Source of the DNA: Rhynchopus sp. YZ270_cl-10
Taxonomy: Eukaryota; Euglenozoa; Diplonemea; Diplonemida; Diplonemidae
DNA: 64,000 bases
Direction: 5' to 3'
NCBI GenBank assembly: GCA_964035575.1
Contig: OZ037892.1
Location: 744,001-808,000, forward strand
Below the pieces are notes generated by a model that saw only the letters and a list, made by a program, of their open reading frames with translations, did not search any database and had not been told where the DNA came from. The translations under genes were made by a program, and so were the position numbers. Below are positions 62,489 to 64,000 of the stretch, piece by piece. Positions within the stretch are counted from its first letter, which is position 1; the number at the start of each line of letters is the position of its first letter.

Positions 62489-62570
62489 CCTCCCAACGCC
62501 CGCCAACGCCCGCCAACGCCCCCCAACGCCCCCCAACGCCTCCCAACACCTCCCAACACCTCCCAACACC
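62489..62570 (+). repeat. CTCCCAACRC minisatellite, right array
   Basis: About eight units of 10 bp, some reading CGCCAACGCC or CCCCAACGCC. Confidence 0.85.
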
Positions 62571-62596
62571 CAGCTAATTCAGGTGGTTAAAATCAG

Positions 62597-63091
62597 GAAT
62601 TATGCGAAAACGAAATTTTTTTTTCGCCCGGTCGAAAGCGGTCGTTGCGCGCTTCGCGCAAGCCTCCCTGAGTGGAGAGGCGAAAGGTCAAATTGCGAGA
62701 TAACAAAAAAAAAAAACGGAATGCAATCCCTTATTACGGAGCTTGGTCTTGCACCTTACGTTCCACTAACCGTATGGAAAAAAATAAATGGCGCCGCAGG
62801 CGAAAAAAAAATAGGGTACGGTGTAAAAATGCTGGTTTACAACCACACAGTCACTCAACAAACCCCTTTTTTGCGGAGCAAAAAAGGAAAATGGCGCCGC
62901 AGGCAAAAAAAAAAATATGGGGTACGGTACCTCTGCAAGCAGAGCGAGCGAAAAATTTAAGATTTCATCATTCCAGTCATTTGGGAGATCTGGGGGTCGG
63001 GCGAGGGGCCCCCAAAAGTGCCCAAAAATCCCCTCTTTTTTTTTTTTTTTTTCCCCCCAAAAATCCAGAATTATGCGATGTCGCATAATTC
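62597..63091. mobile_element. Element with GAATTATGCGA inverted ends
   Basis: GAATTATGCGA (62597-62607) is matched by TCGCATAATTC (63081-63091). The right end is itself an 11-bp hairpin (63068-63091). The interior has the GC-rich CGCGCTTCGCGC-type module (about 62645) and two GCGCCGCAGGC modules. The boundaries are uncertain. Confidence 0.4.
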
Positions 63092-64000
63092 GGTATATGG
63101 AGCTATTTCCCTGTTTTTGTTCAGATCAGATGCGCACCTCAAAACCCGAGAGGTACACTGTTCACGAGAGGGCTTTGGATTTCATTGTTAAATTTGTTCT
63201 ACCTTTTTTCACAACCTACCTCCCCTAGCACCTTCTTGCAGCTGATGCCCACAAAGGGATGTGTCCCTAAGCCATATGGAAACAACGAAGCAACTCTGCA
63301 TAGGTGCGGTGTCTCTCTCTTTATGTCTCCTCTTTCGGGACACCTATTAGCATATTTTGGCAACTCCTCCTGATGCATGTGAACAGCACGAATGACCTTT
63401 TGTAGACACTCTTACGCACGTCGTATGTGATGCCGGAGGTCACTCCATGAAATAGTTATCCAGGGTATTAGGGTGGTTAAAAAAACTGGTTTTCAAAAAA
63501 AAAAAAAAAACAGAGAAATCTGGAGGGAAAAAAAAAACCGACACTTTTCACCAGGCCTTTCTGTAAATGTCGTCCCCAGATTAGGGCGGACTCGATTTTT
63601 TCCCCCGCATTTTTTCCCCGCCTGGTAGAACCGTGGTTGAACCACGGGAATGCCTTGGGAAATGGCTGTTTTTTGATTTTTTTTTTTGCCTGCGGCGCCA
63701 TTTTTTATTTTTTGCTCCGCAAAAAAGGGTTCGTTGAGTGGCTCTGTGGTGTAAAAAGCTAGATTTTTACACCGTACCCCCAAAATTTTTCGCCTGCGGC
63801 GCCATTTTATATTATTTTTTTTGCTCCGCAAAAAAATACAGTCCCTATGTTGCCGATGTCTACCCTGGTCAGCAGCGCCGAAATATATTTTGAGCAAAAA
63901 ACAAGCTGACCTCCCCAATCTTGAAATCTGGATTCCAAGATAAGACACTGACCCACCCCCGAAAAAGGTGACTGTGTCCGTCAACGGTGGAGGTTTTCGC
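63092..64000. other. Spacer with hairpin and inverted module block
   Basis: A family C hairpin at 63155-63180. From 63690 to 63960 there is an inverted copy of the block in intron 2 of the zinc-finger gene (GCCTGCGGCGCCAT..., TTTTTGCTCCGC, AATCTGGATTCC, AAGATAAGACACTGACCC). No gene seen to the window end. Confidence 0.45.
63155..63180 (+). repeat. ACGAGAG-loop hairpin, family C
   Basis: TACACTGTTC-[ACGAGAG]-GGCTTTGGA, followed by TTTCATTG. The outer stem is weakened by one change. Confidence 0.4.

Noticed and set aside
1-64000. Retroviral, LTR or Polinton-like elements; CRISPR arrays
   Set aside because: No reverse transcriptase, integrase, capsid or polymerase-like frames, no long terminal direct repeats and no spaced-repeat array were seen.

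Overview
The window looks like nuclear DNA of a protist. Gene bodies are fairly balanced in base composition. The spacers are AT-rich, full of long T and A runs, and crowded with short inverted-repeat elements. Introns are real but few: GTATGT or GTAC(A/C/G) donors and pyrimidine-AG acceptors, with reading frame kept across every join. The code is standard, since TAA and TGA end clear genes, apart from one in-frame TGA read as selenocysteine. I cannot name the species. The signalling genes and sparse introns would suit a free-living metamonad-like flagellate, but this is a guess.

All twelve recognisable host genes lie on the + strand. In order they are: a class III adenylate cyclase (3-1847, cut by the window edge); a deiodinase-like selenoprotein (7956-8996); a receptor-like protein with a kinase and a pseudokinase (10971-14882); a spliced zinc-finger/ubiquitin-like/TFIIS-middle-domain protein (22249-25439); a myristoylated kinase plus pseudokinase (26536-29085); a ubiquitin-like/TPR-like protein (41659-43191); two tandem pseudo-cyclases (43900-45672, 46143-47915); a spliced CDP-alcohol phosphotransferase (48343-51570); a SET-domain protein (52374-54257); a large acidic protein of unknown function (54717-57434); and a spliced CMGC-like kinase (57987-59401). 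Cyclases and kinases dominate. Several pair a catalytic domain with a degenerate copy of itself, which points to cAMP and phosphorylation signalling at membranes.

The spacers hold many non-autonomous DNA transposons, several with clean target-site duplications of 6, 8 or 9 bp. They also hold a 1.3 kb palindrome, a piggyBac-like transposase remnant, mini- and microsatellites, a fragment of large-subunit rRNA, and a candidate structured RNA behind a TATA box. Region 29.1-41.6 kb is the largest repeat-rich tract and has no clear host gene.

The two observations I rate highest are the in-frame UGA of the deiodinase-like gene, and a family of about 25 small hairpins. The hairpins share a loop reading ACGAGAG while their stems change sequence and stay paired. 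All copies lie in the same orientation as the genes.
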